Positions 16,903-26,017 are shown, numbered from the stretch's first letter. The stretch: DNA of 58,017 nt from an uncultured Muribaculaceae bacterium (GCA_947174275.1 CAMWIJ010000010.1:1-58017); one strand, 5' to 3'. Numbers and translations: made by a program. The notes: a model not told the origin generated them from the sequence alone.

Positions 16903-17967
16903 TCACAGGTCAATCCCTAATCCTTTATTGAAAAACGATTGCGATGTGTTAATTTTCAATGACGCTTCCTCCCACTCGGCAGTAGGAGAGGACTCGCTCA
17001 TTATTCCGCCGCCGCCCCAGAAACAGCAGTATCCCGGAGTAAACGCGAAACTGCGAAGATTGACATGCGCAATAAAATACGTATCATCCTCCATCGCAAT
17101 ATATCCGCCATAACACTCCCTGTCATGTTTCTCAACCTCGCTAATTATTTTTTTCGACCATGCCAATGGATATCCACAGATTGCAGGCGTCGGATGCAGT
17201 GCTGCAACAATCTTTTCTGCCTCTACTTTTCCATTAACGCCATTCACATTCCCTGAGATTTTAGTCAATATGTGTTCGATGCTACCGGCCGGCACCGTCT
17301 CTGCGTCTCCATGTTCCGGAATTATTCCAAACGATTCGATAACATCACAAATATAGCGCACGACATACGAATGTTCCCGCTTATTCTTATTATCCCACTC
17401 TGAAGCGCCACAGTCTGCCCGCCGCGTTCCGGCCAAGGCGACGGTGTGAAGTTCTCCTGATTCTTTATTAATACTTAAAAGTAATTCCGGAGAGCATACA
17501 CACCACGCTCCCGTTGTCGGGGTATAATACACAGCACGAAATGATTTCCCGTATGTTGCAAACATATCAAACGCACACCTGACAATCATGCCATAGTCAA
17601 GCCTACAATCCGCAAGTATTACACGACGCGATATCACAACCTTTCCAGGGTTAGATTTCAGCAAACCGGTAACCTTGTCTATTCCGGTTTCATATTCAAC
17701 CCATGAAGTGCTTTCGCCATACGGATTATGAATTGCTGTCGATTCATGCGCTATGCATACGGAATCCAAAACCTTTCTGTCAAGGATATCAATTCGACGT
17801 CCGTCCCACATCGTGACAGTAAATTTCCGCGGAGAGACGACTTCGGAGACATTGTCATCAACAACAAACTCAAAATCATGCCGACCGGGCAAAGAGTACA
17901 TAGCAAATGTCACTCCGCGCTTTAACAATGACAACAGACGCGAAGCCGCATCAGTCTGCTTTTCCAT
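16903..17967 (-). CDS. menF: Isochorismate synthase
   Basis: MenF converts chorismate to isochorismate, the entry step of menaquinone synthesis. The ATG at 17967 gives 354 residues and begins 4 bases after the rimO stop; a TTG at 17991 would overlap rimO. Chorismate-enzyme motifs are present: LAGTRRAD near 195, ILTKISG, LHPTPAICGYP near 267, GGYIAMEDD, and the magnesium-binding GGGIMSESSPTAEWEE near the end. The gene sits behind rimO on the opposite strand from menDBCE, about 1.3 kb past menE. Salicylate or siderophore synthesis is an alternative role but no such genes are near. Confidence 0.92.
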   Translation of the reverse strand: MEKQTDAASRLLSLLKRGVTFAMYSLPGRHDFEFVVDDNVSEVVSPRKFTVTMWDGRRIDILDRKVLDSVCIAHESTAIHNPYGESTSWVEYETGIDKVTGLLKSNPGKVVISRRVILADCRLDYGMIVRCAFDMFATYGKSFRAVYYTPTTGAWCVCSPELLLSINKESGELHTVALAGTRRADCGASEWDNKNKREHSYVVRYICDVIESFGIIPEHGDAETVPAGSIEHILTKISGNVNGVNGKVEAEKIVAALHPTPAICGYPLAWSKKIISEVEKHDRECYGGYIAMEDDTYFIAHVNLRSFAFTPGYCCFWGGGGIMSESSPTAEWEEASLKINTSQSFFNKGLGIDL

Positions 17968-17971
17968 AATC

Positions 17972-19270
17972 TTATTGGCAAAGTTCCGCAATTAACTCGA
18001 AAGGCAATGCTTCAACAATTCTTACCCTATAATAATTGCCGGGGGTCAAAGCATACGTCTTGTTTATAAGAACCTCTGGGTCGACTTCAGGTGAGTCAAA
18101 TTCCGTTCTGGCCACATAATAATCTTCTTCTTCACGGTCTACAACGACTTCAAAGATTTTGCCGATTTTTTCTTTCTGAATATCAAAAGAAATATCTTCC
18201 TGCATACGCATGATTTCATCAAGCCGCATCTGCTTTACATCTTCATCTATGACATCGGGCAGATTTTTAGCAGCGAATGTGTCATCTTCCTCACAATATG
18301 CAAATGCCCCCATACGCTCGAAACGCATATCCCGTACAAATTCCTTCAATTCTTCAAAGTCGCGCTCGCCTTCACCCGGGAAGCCGACCATCAGTGTGGT
18401 GCGCAGGTGCACACCGGGGACTTCCTCACGAATACGTCGTATCAGTGCACGAGTCTCCTTGGCGGAAATATGACGTCGCATATTGGCAAGCACATTGTCG
18501 GAGATATGCTGCAGAGCTATATCAAGATATTTGCACACCTTTGGATTGTCGCGCATCACAGGCAGAATATCATAAGGAAAATCAGCAGGATAGGCATAAT
18601 GGAGACGTATCCATTTCACACCATCAACTTTGCTTATCTCTGTAATCAGCCTGGCAAGCGATTTCTCTCCATATATATCAGTGCCGTAAGATGACAAGTC
18701 CTGAGCAATGATATTCAGTTCACTAACACCCTTTGCTGTCAAAGACTTCACTTCCTCTACAATATTCTCGACAGAACGTGACTTAAACCGACCGGTTATC
18801 AGAGGAATTGCACAGAAAGCGCAAAATCTGTTACATCCTTCGGCAATTTTAAGGTAGGCTGAATGCGGAGGGGTAGACAATACGCGTCTGTAATCGGCAC
18901 ACGATTTACTTTCCGCCACTAAATCAGATATGAGATTGACCCAGTCAAATTTCCCATACCAGGCATCAACTTCCGGAATTTCAACAGGCAATTCATTTCT
19001 ATATCGCTCAGACAAACAACCCATGACTATTATTTTGTCGACTTCGCCTCTTGATTTCAAAGCCGCATACTCCAGAATCGTATTGATTGACTCCTCTTTT
19101 GCATCACCTATAAATCCGCATGTATTTATTACAACGACAGGGGAGACCTCTCCGCCATCTTCCGGATTGTGGCGCACAGCTATACCGTTGTCGGCAAACT
19201 GCTGTACAAGCCGCTCCGAGTCTACAAGATTTTTAGAACATCCAAGAGTGATTATGTCAACTTTTGTCAT
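17972..19270 (-). CDS. rimO: Ribosomal protein S12 methylthiotransferase
   Basis: RimO adds a methylthio group to an aspartate of ribosomal protein S12. The ATG at 19270 gives 432 residues, starting MTKVDIITLGCSKNLVDSE as in Bacteroides homologues; an upstream ATG at 19312 would add 14 residues that look unlike the family. The protein has the N-terminal MTTase domain with three cysteines for one cluster, the radical-SAM motif CNRFCAFC near residue 135, and a C-terminal TRAM domain. The segment GCSKNLVDSE and the short TRAM separate RimO from MiaB. It lies between ftsY and menF on one strand, probably in one transcript. Confidence 0.94.
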   Translation of the reverse strand: MTKVDIITLGCSKNLVDSERLVQQFADNGIAVRHNPEDGGEVSPVVVINTCGFIGDAKEESINTILEYAALKSRGEVDKIIVMGCLSERYRNELPVEIPEVDAWYGKFDWVNLISDLVAESKSCADYRRVLSTPPHSAYLKIAEGCNRFCAFCAIPLITGRFKSRSVENIVEEVKSLTAKGVSELNIIAQDLSSYGTDIYGEKSLARLITEISKVDGVKWIRLHYAYPADFPYDILPVMRDNPKVCKYLDIALQHISDNVLANMRRHISAKETRALIRRIREEVPGVHLRTTLMVGFPGEGERDFEELKEFVRDMRFERMGAFAYCEEDDTFAAKNLPDVIDEDVKQMRLDEIMRMQEDISFDIQKEKIGKIFEVVVDREEEDYYVARTEFDSPEVDPEVLINKTYALTPGNYYRVRIVEALPFELIAELCQ

Positions 19271-19344
19271 ATCAATAGTTTTGTCCGTTATTTCCGAACA
19301 GATTTTCGCCATAAGCTATTATAATTTGGACAGCTTGAGTAAAG

Positions 19345-20313
19345 TCATTTTACGGAATCTCCAAAAAGCGACTGCACGAATTCCTTCTTATCAAAGACTT
19401 GCAAATCTGTAATACCCTCTCCGAGGCCGATATATTTTACCGGAATTTTAAATTGGTCACTGATGCCAATCACGACACCACCTTTTGCCGTTCCATCAAG
19501 TTTGGTTATGGCAAGTTGATTTACTTTAGTGGCGGCAACAAACTGACGAGCCTGTTCAAACGCGTTCTGTCCGGTAGAACCGTCAAGCACCAGCAACACT
19601 TCATGCGGAGCGTCGGGAACTACTTTCTGCGTGACATTCTTGATTTTGGTAAGCTCGTCCATCAGGCCTTTCTTATTATGTAGACGTCCGGCCGTATCAA
19701 TTATCACCACATCTACATCATTGGCAACTGCCGATTGAAGAGTATCGTAAGCTACGGCCGCCGGATCCGCACCAAGTTTCTGTTTCACTACGGGCACATT
19801 AGCTCTTTCCCCCCAGATGTCAAGTTGTTCGACCGCGGCTGCACGGAATGTATCTGCGGCACCAAGCATCACCTTATTGCCGGCAGATTTGAATTGATGA
19901 GCCATTTTACCTATTGTCGTTGTTTTACCCACGCCATTCACTCCGACAACCATTATGACATGCGGATGATGCGATTTCGGCACTTGGAAATCGTCCAGTT
20001 GCTCATCATTATCATTTTCAGTGAGCATATCTGTGATTTCCTCGCAAAGCAGCCGGCTCAACTCCGAAGTGCCGAGATATTTATCCTTTGCCACACGCTG
20101 CTGTATACGGTCAAGAATTTTAAGAGTGGTCTCAACGCCTACGTCAGAGGTTATAAATACCTCCTCCAGATTATCAAGTATTTCATCATCAATCTTTTGT
20201 TTTCCGGCAATTGCTCGAGTAAGTTTGCCGAAAAGGCCTTGTTTCGTACGCTCAAGACCATTATCGAGCGTCTCTTTTTTCTCTTTGGAGAATAATTTCT
20301 TAAAAAATCCCAT
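19345..20313 (-). CDS. ftsY: Signal recognition particle receptor FtsY
   Basis: FtsY is the membrane-associated GTPase that receives SRP-ribosome complexes. The 322-residue protein has a helical N domain (to about 95) and the G domain with GVNGVGKTTTIGKMA (G1), DTFRAAAVEQL, DTAGRLHNK (G3), TKLDGTAKGG (G4/G5) and the final LGEGITDLQVFD. The acidic A domain of E. coli FtsY is absent, as usual outside proteobacteria; the first residues (MGFFKKLFSKEKKE) give a basic amphipathic membrane anchor. Its promoter overlaps the terminator of the upstream lipoprotein gene. Confidence 0.97.
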   Translation of the reverse strand: MGFFKKLFSKEKKETLDNGLERTKQGLFGKLTRAIAGKQKIDDEILDNLEEVFITSDVGVETTLKILDRIQQRVAKDKYLGTSELSRLLCEEITDMLTENDNDEQLDDFQVPKSHHPHVIMVVGVNGVGKTTTIGKMAHQFKSAGNKVMLGAADTFRAAAVEQLDIWGERANVPVVKQKLGADPAAVAYDTLQSAVANDVDVVIIDTAGRLHNKKGLMDELTKIKNVTQKVVPDAPHEVLLVLDGSTGQNAFEQARQFVAATKVNQLAITKLDGTAKGGVVIGISDQFKIPVKYIGLGEGITDLQVFDKKEFVQSLFGDSVK

Positions 20314-20333
20314 CTTTCAGTAGTTTAAGTGTG

Positions 20334-20364
20334 CAAAAATACAAAAATCCTCCGACATTACCAA
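20334..20364 (-). promoter_or_regulatory. Promoter of ftsY
   Basis: The minus strand shows TATTTTTG (plus CAAAAATA, 20334-20341) with TTG (plus CAA, 20362-20364) exactly 20 bases upstream. The -33 element lies in the loop of the neighbouring terminator hairpin and the -7 element is in its T tract. Confidence 0.6.
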
Positions 20365-20379
20365 TATGTCAGAGGATTT
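20345..20379 (-). terminator. Terminator of the coiled-coil lipoprotein gene
   Basis: AAATCCTCCGACAT (20345-20358) faces ATGTCAGAGGATTT (20366-20379) with one mismatch. On the minus strand it is followed by TTTGTATTTTTG, a good T tract, 53 bases after the stop of the gene at 20433. Confidence 0.75.
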
Positions 20380-20432
20380 CGAATTTTAAAATCTTACGTT
20401 TTATCAACGTCATTCAGGCTGATGTGTGAGCA

Positions 20433-21320
20433 TCAGTCAATCTGTATGACAAGATACTTATATGTAGACCAGAATTCCTGAGGATTTGTAATATTCAACA
20501 CCTTTATACCATCAGGTTGAGTTACAATTTCATATGAGTCCGTAGGCTGTCCGGTGAGGACTTTAGCCTTTTTCGAGTGCAGATTCAACGTTGTAAGCAA
20601 GCGTTGATCCGCGGTTGTGAAATAGCTGCGTTGGAAATCTTCAGGCATGATTTTTGTTTTCTTAAGGAAGCCTGTTTTAATTATATCATGCTCTTTAAGC
20701 TCTGATTTGCTGCCAATCACATAATAACACTCGTTAAGTTGATTTGTGAGTTCAACATTCATTTGCTCGGCCACATTCTTCTCTTCAAGCGTGGTTGCGA
20801 CAGTCGTATTTAGTGAATCGACATTTTGGGTAAGCTGATCGATATATATATTTGCAGAGGCAAGATCCTTGCGCAACGATTCAATTGTTGTCACCTGTGA
20901 CGCAATCTGACTTTTCAAACTGGAAATAGCTTGACGCAGATTGGCATTATTGGCATTTGATTTACTAAGGCGCGCCTCAAGCTCAGTCAGTCGTTGACGC
21001 CTTTCGTTGAGTGCACGTTGTATATCAGCCATATCCTGCTTGATCTTATTGCGGCGGTCGGGAGTCTCCGACTGAAGATTTTCTGATGACAAAATATTTT
21101 CAAGCATCTTTATCTGCTGCATGCCGTCGCCAAGTTCATTAAGAAGAGACAATAGACTGTCTTGGTCGGCTACGACCTGTTGTAATGAATCACGTGTTTG
21201 CACCAATTGATTTACAGAGGTGTCATGTTCAGGCGTCGAAGTGGTTTTATCTCCGCAAGCTGCCAAGACAAGTACCGATGCCGCAACAACGCTTAATTTC
21301 CCAAATTTTACAGTATTCAT
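20433..21320 (-). CDS. Coiled-coil lipoprotein of unknown function
   Basis: The 295-residue protein begins with a lipoprotein signal peptide, with lipobox LAAC and C22 as the likely lipidated residue. Residues about 40-200 are rich in heptad-like patterns (QLVQTRDSLQQVVADQDSLL, then LNERRQRLTELEARL), predicting a long coiled coil. The last 90 residues look like a small beta domain (KIMPEDFQRSYFTTADQRLL). Similar proteins occur across Bacteroidales as hypothetical membrane proteins; no enzyme motif is visible. It has its own terminator, and its neighbours (ftsY and rsmI) do not suggest a role. Confidence 0.75.
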   Translation of the reverse strand: MNTVKFGKLSVVAASVLVLAACGDKTTSTPEHDTSVNQLVQTRDSLQQVVADQDSLLSLLNELGDGMQQIKMLENILSSENLQSETPDRRNKIKQDMADIQRALNERRQRLTELEARLSKSNANNANLRQAISSLKSQIASQVTTIESLRKDLASANIYIDQLTQNVDSLNTTVATTLEEKNVAEQMNVELTNQLNECYYVIGSKSELKEHDIIKTGFLKKTKIMPEDFQRSYFTTADQRLLTTLNLHSKKAKVLTGQPTDSYEIVTQPDGIKVLNITNPQEFWSTYKYLVIQID

Positions 21321-21376
21321 ATAGTTTAAATTTGAATTGACGGATAAATTATTAGTCAGTATATGCCATATTTCCT

Positions 21377-22120
21377 TTATTTCGGAATATCTTCTGTTTT
21401 GTATTTATTGCGATGGACACGAATCATGTCATCAGTCTTACCCCCGATAACAACAACAATTTCTCCTCTCGGTTGGTTCGTTTTGAAATATTCACACAGT
21501 TCTGTAAGTGAGCCGTTGACCGTCGTATTATGCATTTTTGATATTTCCCGTGAAACCGATGCCGGCCTGTCAGCACCACAGACCTCAATCAGTTGCTCAA
21601 GAGTTTTAACAAGCCGCAGCGGGGATTCATACAGTATAAACGTACGGTCATCGGCCGCCAACGCTTCAAGGCGAGAGCGCCGGCCCTTTTTCGGAGGCAG
21701 AAAGCCCTCAAAGCAAAATCTGTCGCATGGCAATCCGGAATTAACCAGTGCGGGGACAAAGGCTGTCGCCCCCGGAAGAGTTTCGACTTCAATCTGAGCG
21801 CGTCGACATTCTCGTGAGAGCAAAAATCCCGGGTCAGATATTCCGGGTGTGCCGGCATCTGATATAAGAGCCACACATTCACCACCTGCGATGCGGTCAA
21901 CAATAGGACGCACCGTATCATGCTCGTTATATTTATGATGACTCACACAAGGAGTCGATATCCCGAAATGAGCCAGCAGAGGAGCAGATGTGCGAGTGTC
22001 CTCAGCCAATATCAGGCTGACATCTCCGAGCACCTCTACCGCTCTCGGCGTCATATCACCCAGGTTACCGACCGGGGTGGGCACTATATATAGTTTGCCT
22101 TGATTTGAAGTATCTTTCAT
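21377..22120 (-). CDS. rsmI: 16S rRNA 2'-O-ribose C1402 methyltransferase
   Basis: RsmI methylates the ribose of C1402 in the decoding centre of 16S rRNA using SAM. The 247-residue protein shows the family start KLYIVPTPVGNLGDMTPRAV, the ILAEDTRTSAPLLAHFGI segment, and the SAM-binding SDAGTPGISDPG near residue 85. The FEGFLPPKKGRRSRLEAL segment and YESPLRL follow. Length is slightly below the E. coli enzyme (286) because the C-terminal extension is short. It starts 10 bases after the stop of the acidic gene at 22131, so the two are probably co-transcribed. Confidence 0.94.
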   Translation of the reverse strand: MKDTSNQGKLYIVPTPVGNLGDMTPRAVEVLGDVSLILAEDTRTSAPLLAHFGISTPCVSHHKYNEHDTVRPIVDRIAGGECVALISDAGTPGISDPGFLLSRECRRAQIEVETLPGATAFVPALVNSGLPCDRFCFEGFLPPKKGRRSRLEALAADDRTFILYESPLRLVKTLEQLIEVCGADRPASVSREISKMHNTTVNGSLTELCEYFKTNQPRGEIVVVIGGKTDDMIRVHRNKYKTEDIPK

Positions 22121-22130
22121 CTCTGATATA

Positions 22131-22964
22131 TTATTTACCCATGAAATACGCAGATATGATTGACATAAAGTCTTTGACGTCGGGATTTTCCCTATCCCAG
22201 CCTAATGTTTTATAGAAATAATCTTCTACATCAAATGTCGACTCCATACCTTCAATCATCAATAAAGTCTGAGCATATTCCTGCTGTGAATTAGAAAACA
22301 GCTGACGTCTGAATTTATAATTGTCATTAAGCGTAAACAACTTCTTGATATCACCGCGCGCACTTATAGCAAACGCCGACCGATTTACATCCACGCCGGA
22401 GTCATCCAATATGATATTTACGGAATTTACTGACGGCACTACATCGTGAACCCGTTGATGCGCGGCATTGTCGTCTTGCACTGCGATATCATGAGATATG
22501 TCAGACACTTCCGGCGCGTTATCTTCAGCAGCATCAACATCCGCGACGTCACAACCTGCATCCTGCGTCTCCTCAAACAAAACACTGTCTGCAATAGCGC
22601 TATCGCTATCTGATGCAATTTGATCGGCCGAACAATCTTCTTTTATGCAGCATTCAGACTGCGCACTGTCACTTTGATTTGCCGGCATCTCACAATTACA
22701 ATCAATCGCATCTGAATCATGGCTCAAGACATCGGCAGGCGAGTTCAGTGCAGCATCTTCCTCTTGTAGTTCCGATTCGTCACCCAATTCTTGCCCGTAT
22801 TGCTGCCTAATGGCCATGATATCTGCGTTTATTTCTTCGAGTTTATCGAAAAGCCGGTCGAAAAGCCGGTTAACTTTATAATTGTCAGCAATCTCTGTTT
22901 TCAGTAACAAGAGAAGTCCTTCAAGCTCGAGAACGTTACTATAAGCATTTGAGATTTCCATCAT
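22131..22964 (-). CDS. Acidic protein of unknown function upstream of rsmI
   Basis: The 277-residue protein has three parts. Residues 1-50 are helical (NVLELEGLLLLLKTEIADNY). Residues about 55-175 are low-complexity and strongly acidic with many D, E, S and C residues (ten cysteines are scattered or paired). The C-terminal 90 residues look well folded and conserved (LNDNYKFRRQLFSNSQQEYA and then TLGWDRENPDVKDF). I know this C-terminal pattern only from Bacteroidales hypothetical proteins. Two adjacent ATGs (22964 and 22961) could serve as start. No catalytic motif is visible. Confidence 0.7.
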   Translation of the reverse strand: MMEISNAYSNVLELEGLLLLLKTEIADNYKVNRLFDRLFDKLEEINADIMAIRQQYGQELGDESELQEEDAALNSPADVLSHDSDAIDCNCEMPANQSDSAQSECCIKEDCSADQIASDSDSAIADSVLFEETQDAGCDVADVDAAEDNAPEVSDISHDIAVQDDNAAHQRVHDVVPSVNSVNIILDDSGVDVNRSAFAISARGDIKKLFTLNDNYKFRRQLFSNSQQEYAQTLLMIEGMESTFDVEDYFYKTLGWDRENPDVKDFMSIISAYFMGK

Positions 22965-23025
22965 AATATTTTTTACTTTACAAACTTAACAATAATTTTG
23001 TTAATATTTAACTTCTCAAATCGAT

Positions 23026-24369
23026 TTATTTAAATACGGCAAGAAGGAAGCGCTGTATTTCTTTCCGCAACACATCGCGCGAACAAAAAAAGTTGTTGAC
23101 AATCACCACCACAGCATGTGTAGGCTTGCCATTGCTTCCTATTTTATAGCCGGCGTAGCAGTGCACGCCATTCATCGACCCGCTTTTAAGCACCAATTTG
23201 CCATCCAAAGCAGTGTTTTTAAGAAAATTTTTCACCGTACCTTCACGCCCGACCTTGGGGAACAAGCTCACAAAAGTATCAGCATGTGAGCTTTTCGCCA
23301 TATAAGCCAGGACATCAACCATAAATTTTGGTGTCACACGATCAACCCTGGCAAGGCCTGAGCCATCGGCTATCTTGATAAAAGAAGTTTCCAACCCGCG
23401 GGACTTCCAATAGCTGACTTCTTTATTTATAGCCGCCTTACGGCTCTGTCCGGGCGCCAAAGCTCTCAATGTTGCCTCAGCCATCATATTGTCTGAATCA
23501 AACATCATGACGCGCAACATATCCACATTAACCGGAGACTGATATCTTAATAATCTTGTTTCCTCTCCGCATGGTTCTATCACATTATCATTAACCTCAA
23601 TCCCTTCTCTTTGCAAACGGGCACGCATATTATATGCGAATACAGTCGCCGGCGAATTCATTGTAGTGGTCACATAAAAGTTTTTATTCTCCACATTCCG
23701 TCCGCTGACAATATAGATATCGGAATTAACACCTCGTTCAATATCTGTTCCGGCATCAGTCTTTTCCACCATAACGTCTATATACGGCACTTCCGGTGTC
23801 GTTTTTTGACTTTCAGGATATAGACGAAATGTATTATTCCGGTAATTAAAGCCATAAAATCCGGCTCCATAGTCCCAACCGGTATCCTCTATGACCCACT
23901 GCGGACATTGTCCTGTGTCCGAAAACATATCCTCATCAACTATAATCTCCCCATTTATCACAGATATATTCCGTGATTTAAGCGCTTCAACGATCATATC
24001 TTCAAACCCGCGTCGATTCAAGAAATGGGAACTTTCGATTGTCGGATCACCTGATGCTTTTACCACCAGATTGCCGTCCAGTATATTTCCTTGCAATTCT
24101 CCGTGAAGCATCACATCGGTATTATATCTGAAGTTTTCGTCAAGCATGCCGAGGGCTGTGGCAGAAGTTACAGATTTCAATATTGATGCAGGAATCATTG
24201 ACATGTTGATATTTTCTTTTTCGACAGCCTGTCCTGTCGAAAGATTGGTAATATACACGCCGACAGTGGCAGCATCACGCCCATAGAAGTTCAGGCGCTC
24301 CGCATCTGCCGAAACTACTGCTGTAGCCAACACTGCAACCAATGAAACTCGATATATGATTTTTCTCAT
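23026..24369 (-). CDS. dacB: D-alanyl-D-alanine carboxypeptidase/endopeptidase (PBP4, family S13)
   Basis: PBP4-type enzymes trim or cleave cross-links of peptidoglycan in the periplasm. The 447-residue protein has a signal peptide (first 23 residues, ending SADA). The active-site SxxK appears as SILK near residue 62, the SxN as SDN (DSDNMMAE) near 291, and the KTG box as KSG (LVLKSGSMNGVHCYAGY) near 395. The insertion between the first two motifs is typical of class C low-mass PBPs. The promoter is at 24434-24463. It is divergent from a TetR regulator. Confidence 0.93.
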   Translation of the reverse strand: MRKIIYRVSLVAVLATAVVSADAERLNFYGRDAATVGVYITNLSTGQAVEKENINMSMIPASILKSVTSATALGMLDENFRYNTDVMLHGELQGNILDGNLVVKASGDPTIESSHFLNRRGFEDMIVEALKSRNISVINGEIIVDEDMFSDTGQCPQWVIEDTGWDYGAGFYGFNYRNNTFRLYPESQKTTPEVPYIDVMVEKTDAGTDIERGVNSDIYIVSGRNVENKNFYVTTTMNSPATVFAYNMRARLQREGIEVNDNVIEPCGEETRLLRYQSPVNVDMLRVMMFDSDNMMAEATLRALAPGQSRKAAINKEVSYWKSRGLETSFIKIADGSGLARVDRVTPKFMVDVLAYMAKSSHADTFVSLFPKVGREGTVKNFLKNTALDGKLVLKSGSMNGVHCYAGYKIGSNGKPTHAVVVIVNNFFCSRDVLRKEIQRFLLAVFK

Positions 24370-24433
24370 CGTATTTTTTTATTCTAAAAAGAGATATATT
24401 GAAATTCAATATCCGGAATATTTATTACGATAA

Positions 24434-24463
24434 CAAAGGTACTCAAAACTTTGCTGACGGCAA
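24434..24463 (-). promoter_or_regulatory. Promoter of the PBP4 gene
   Basis: The minus strand has TACCTTTG (plus CAAAGGTA, 24434-24441) and TTG (plus CAA, 24461-24463) with a 19-base spacer, placing the start about 60 bases before the ATG. Confidence 0.6.
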
Positions 24464-24515
24464 TGACTCCCGCAAAAATATCGGCACACTTCGCACCCCA
24501 AACAAAAAAAAGTAT

Positions 24516-24523
24516 TAACTTTG
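24516..24523 (+). promoter_or_regulatory. -7 promoter element of the TetR regulator
   Basis: TAACTTTG matches TAnnTTTG and lies 29 bases before the ATG at 24553. No clear -33 element is seen. Its position shows that upstream in-frame start codons are not used. Confidence 0.5.
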
Positions 24524-24552
24524 CATTAATATACGACAATTCAAGCATTGAA

Positions 24553-25167
24553 ATGGCCAACCGAACGCGCGAAAAGTTAATTGATGTAGCCCGACACCTG
24601 TTCGCAAGAAAAGGTATCGAGAACACCACTATGGTGGATATCGCCAATGCTTCGGAAAAAGGGCGGCGCACAGTCTATACATATTTCAAGAGCAAGAGCG
24701 CAATCTATGACGCCGTGATCGAGTCAGAAAGCGAGCGTATGGTCGAGAGGCTGCGAAAGGTATATTCGCTTGACTTGCCGCCGGTAGAAAAACTACGGCA
24801 GTTCGTGATAATTCGCTTTGAGATCCTCAAAATGATTTCAGATACAGCGACGCCGTCAGAGCCATTACGCTCTCTCTTTTCAACCAATAGCAAGCGCTAC
24901 GAAAAAATAACCCAGCTGGCGCTTGAGAAAGAAAAAATAATGCTCAACAGCATATTGCGTCAATGCATGGACAATCCGGATATCGACCGGCGTCAGCTTG
25001 CACGGCTCAAAGTCGTGATGCCTCTGTTGCAACAAGGCATAGATATCTCATTCATGCGCAACAATTACCGTGACCTCGGAGTAGACGAGGCGTCATTCTC
25101 TAATGTTGTCGCTGACTTTATTCTCAACGGACTGCGCAAGCATTCCGCCATAAACAGTTCTATTTAA
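24553..25167 (+). CDS. TetR/AcrR-family transcriptional regulator
   Basis: From the ATG at 24553 the protein has 204 residues, the family's normal length. The N-terminal helix-turn-helix reads TREKLIDVARHLFARKGIEN and then TTMVDIANASEKGRRTVYTY, an archetypal TetR DNA-binding domain. The rest is helical ligand-binding and dimerisation domain without a recognisable ligand pocket. It is followed after 39 bases by fabG on the same strand, so control of fatty-acid or envelope genes is a reasonable guess, but the target could equally be the divergent PBP4 gene. Confidence 0.9.
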   Translation: MANRTREKLIDVARHLFARKGIENTTMVDIANASEKGRRTVYTYFKSKSAIYDAVIESESERMVERLRKVYSLDLPPVEKLRQFVIIRFEILKMISDTATPSEPLRSLFSTNSKRYEKITQLALEKEKIMLNSILRQCMDNPDIDRRQLARLKVVMPLLQQGIDISFMRNNYRDLGVDEASFSNVVADFILNGLRKHSAINSSI

Positions 25168-25206
25168 TTATTCAAATTACTCATCAATAATAAATTCATC
25201 CTACAC

Positions 25207-25953
25207 ATGAAATTACTTGAAGGAAAAACAGCATTAATCACCGGCGCCGCACGAGGCATCGGCAAAGCCCTTGCAATGAAATTCGCCCAGGAAGGCGCAA
25301 ACATCGCTTTTACTGACCTTGTAATCGACGAGTCAGGCAAAGCCACTGAAGAAGAAATTGCAGCATTGGGCGTAAAAGTAAAAGGTTATGCATCAAATGC
25401 AGCAGACTTCAATCAGACTAAAGAAGTCGTTGCTGAAGTGCATAAAGATTTTGGCCGTATTGATATCCTTGTCAACAATGCAGGCATCACGAAAGATGGC
25501 CTGATGATGCGTATGACTGAAGCTCAGTGGGACGCTGTAATCGCAGTAAACCTCAAGAGTTCTTTCAACTTCATCAACGCCGTGCTCCCCATCATGCTGC
25601 GCCAGCGTTCAGGCTCGATCATCAACATGGCATCAGTAGTTGGCGTTCACGGCAATGCCGGTCAGAGCAACTATGCAGCTTCCAAGGCAGGCATGATTGC
25701 TCTCGCCAAAAGTATCGCACAGGAAGTCGGCTCACGCGGCATCCGTGCCAACGCTATCGCCCCCGGCTTCATCGAAACTGCAATGACCGCAGCTCTTCCC
25801 GATGACGTTCGTGCCGAATGGGTAAAGAAAATTCCGTTGCGCCGTGGCGGTCAGACCGAGGATATCGCCAACGTTGCCACATTCCTCGCCTCAGACTTGT
25901 CAAGCTATGTCACCGGCCAGGTTATCCAGGTCGACGGCGGCATGAATATGTAA
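25207..25953 (+). CDS. fabG: 3-oxoacyl-[acyl-carrier-protein] reductase
   Basis: FabG reduces 3-ketoacyl-ACP with NADPH in fatty-acid elongation. The 248-residue short-chain dehydrogenase has the Rossmann motif GAARGIGKA near residue 12, NNAGIT near 89, catalytic serine in NMASVVG, and YAASK with the catalytic tyrosine and lysine near 154-158. The C-terminal SSYVTGQVIQVDGGMNM is the FabG signature. By eye, codons are GC-richer and more uniform than in neighbours, as expected for a highly expressed gene. It ends at a strong terminator. Other SDR substrates cannot be excluded, but the match to FabG is full length. Confidence 0.93.
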   Translation: MKLLEGKTALITGAARGIGKALAMKFAQEGANIAFTDLVIDESGKATEEEIAALGVKVKGYASNAADFNQTKEVVAEVHKDFGRIDILVNNAGITKDGLMMRMTEAQWDAVIAVNLKSSFNFINAVLPIMLRQRSGSIINMASVVGVHGNAGQSNYAASKAGMIALAKSIAQEVGSRGIRANAIAPGFIETAMTAALPDDVRAEWVKKIPLRRGGQTEDIANVATFLASDLSSYVTGQVIQVDGGMNM

Positions 25954-25982
25954 TCCGAACAGATACAACCAAAGGATACGAT

Positions 25983-26017
25983 ATACGGGTATTCCGGCAA
26001 GACCGGAATACCCGTAT
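25983..26017 (+). terminator. Terminator of fabG
   Basis: ATACGGGTATTCCGG (25983-25997) faces CCGGAATACCCGTAT (26003-26017) perfectly over 15 bp with a 5-base loop, followed by TTTTTAC: a textbook intrinsic terminator. Confidence 0.9.
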
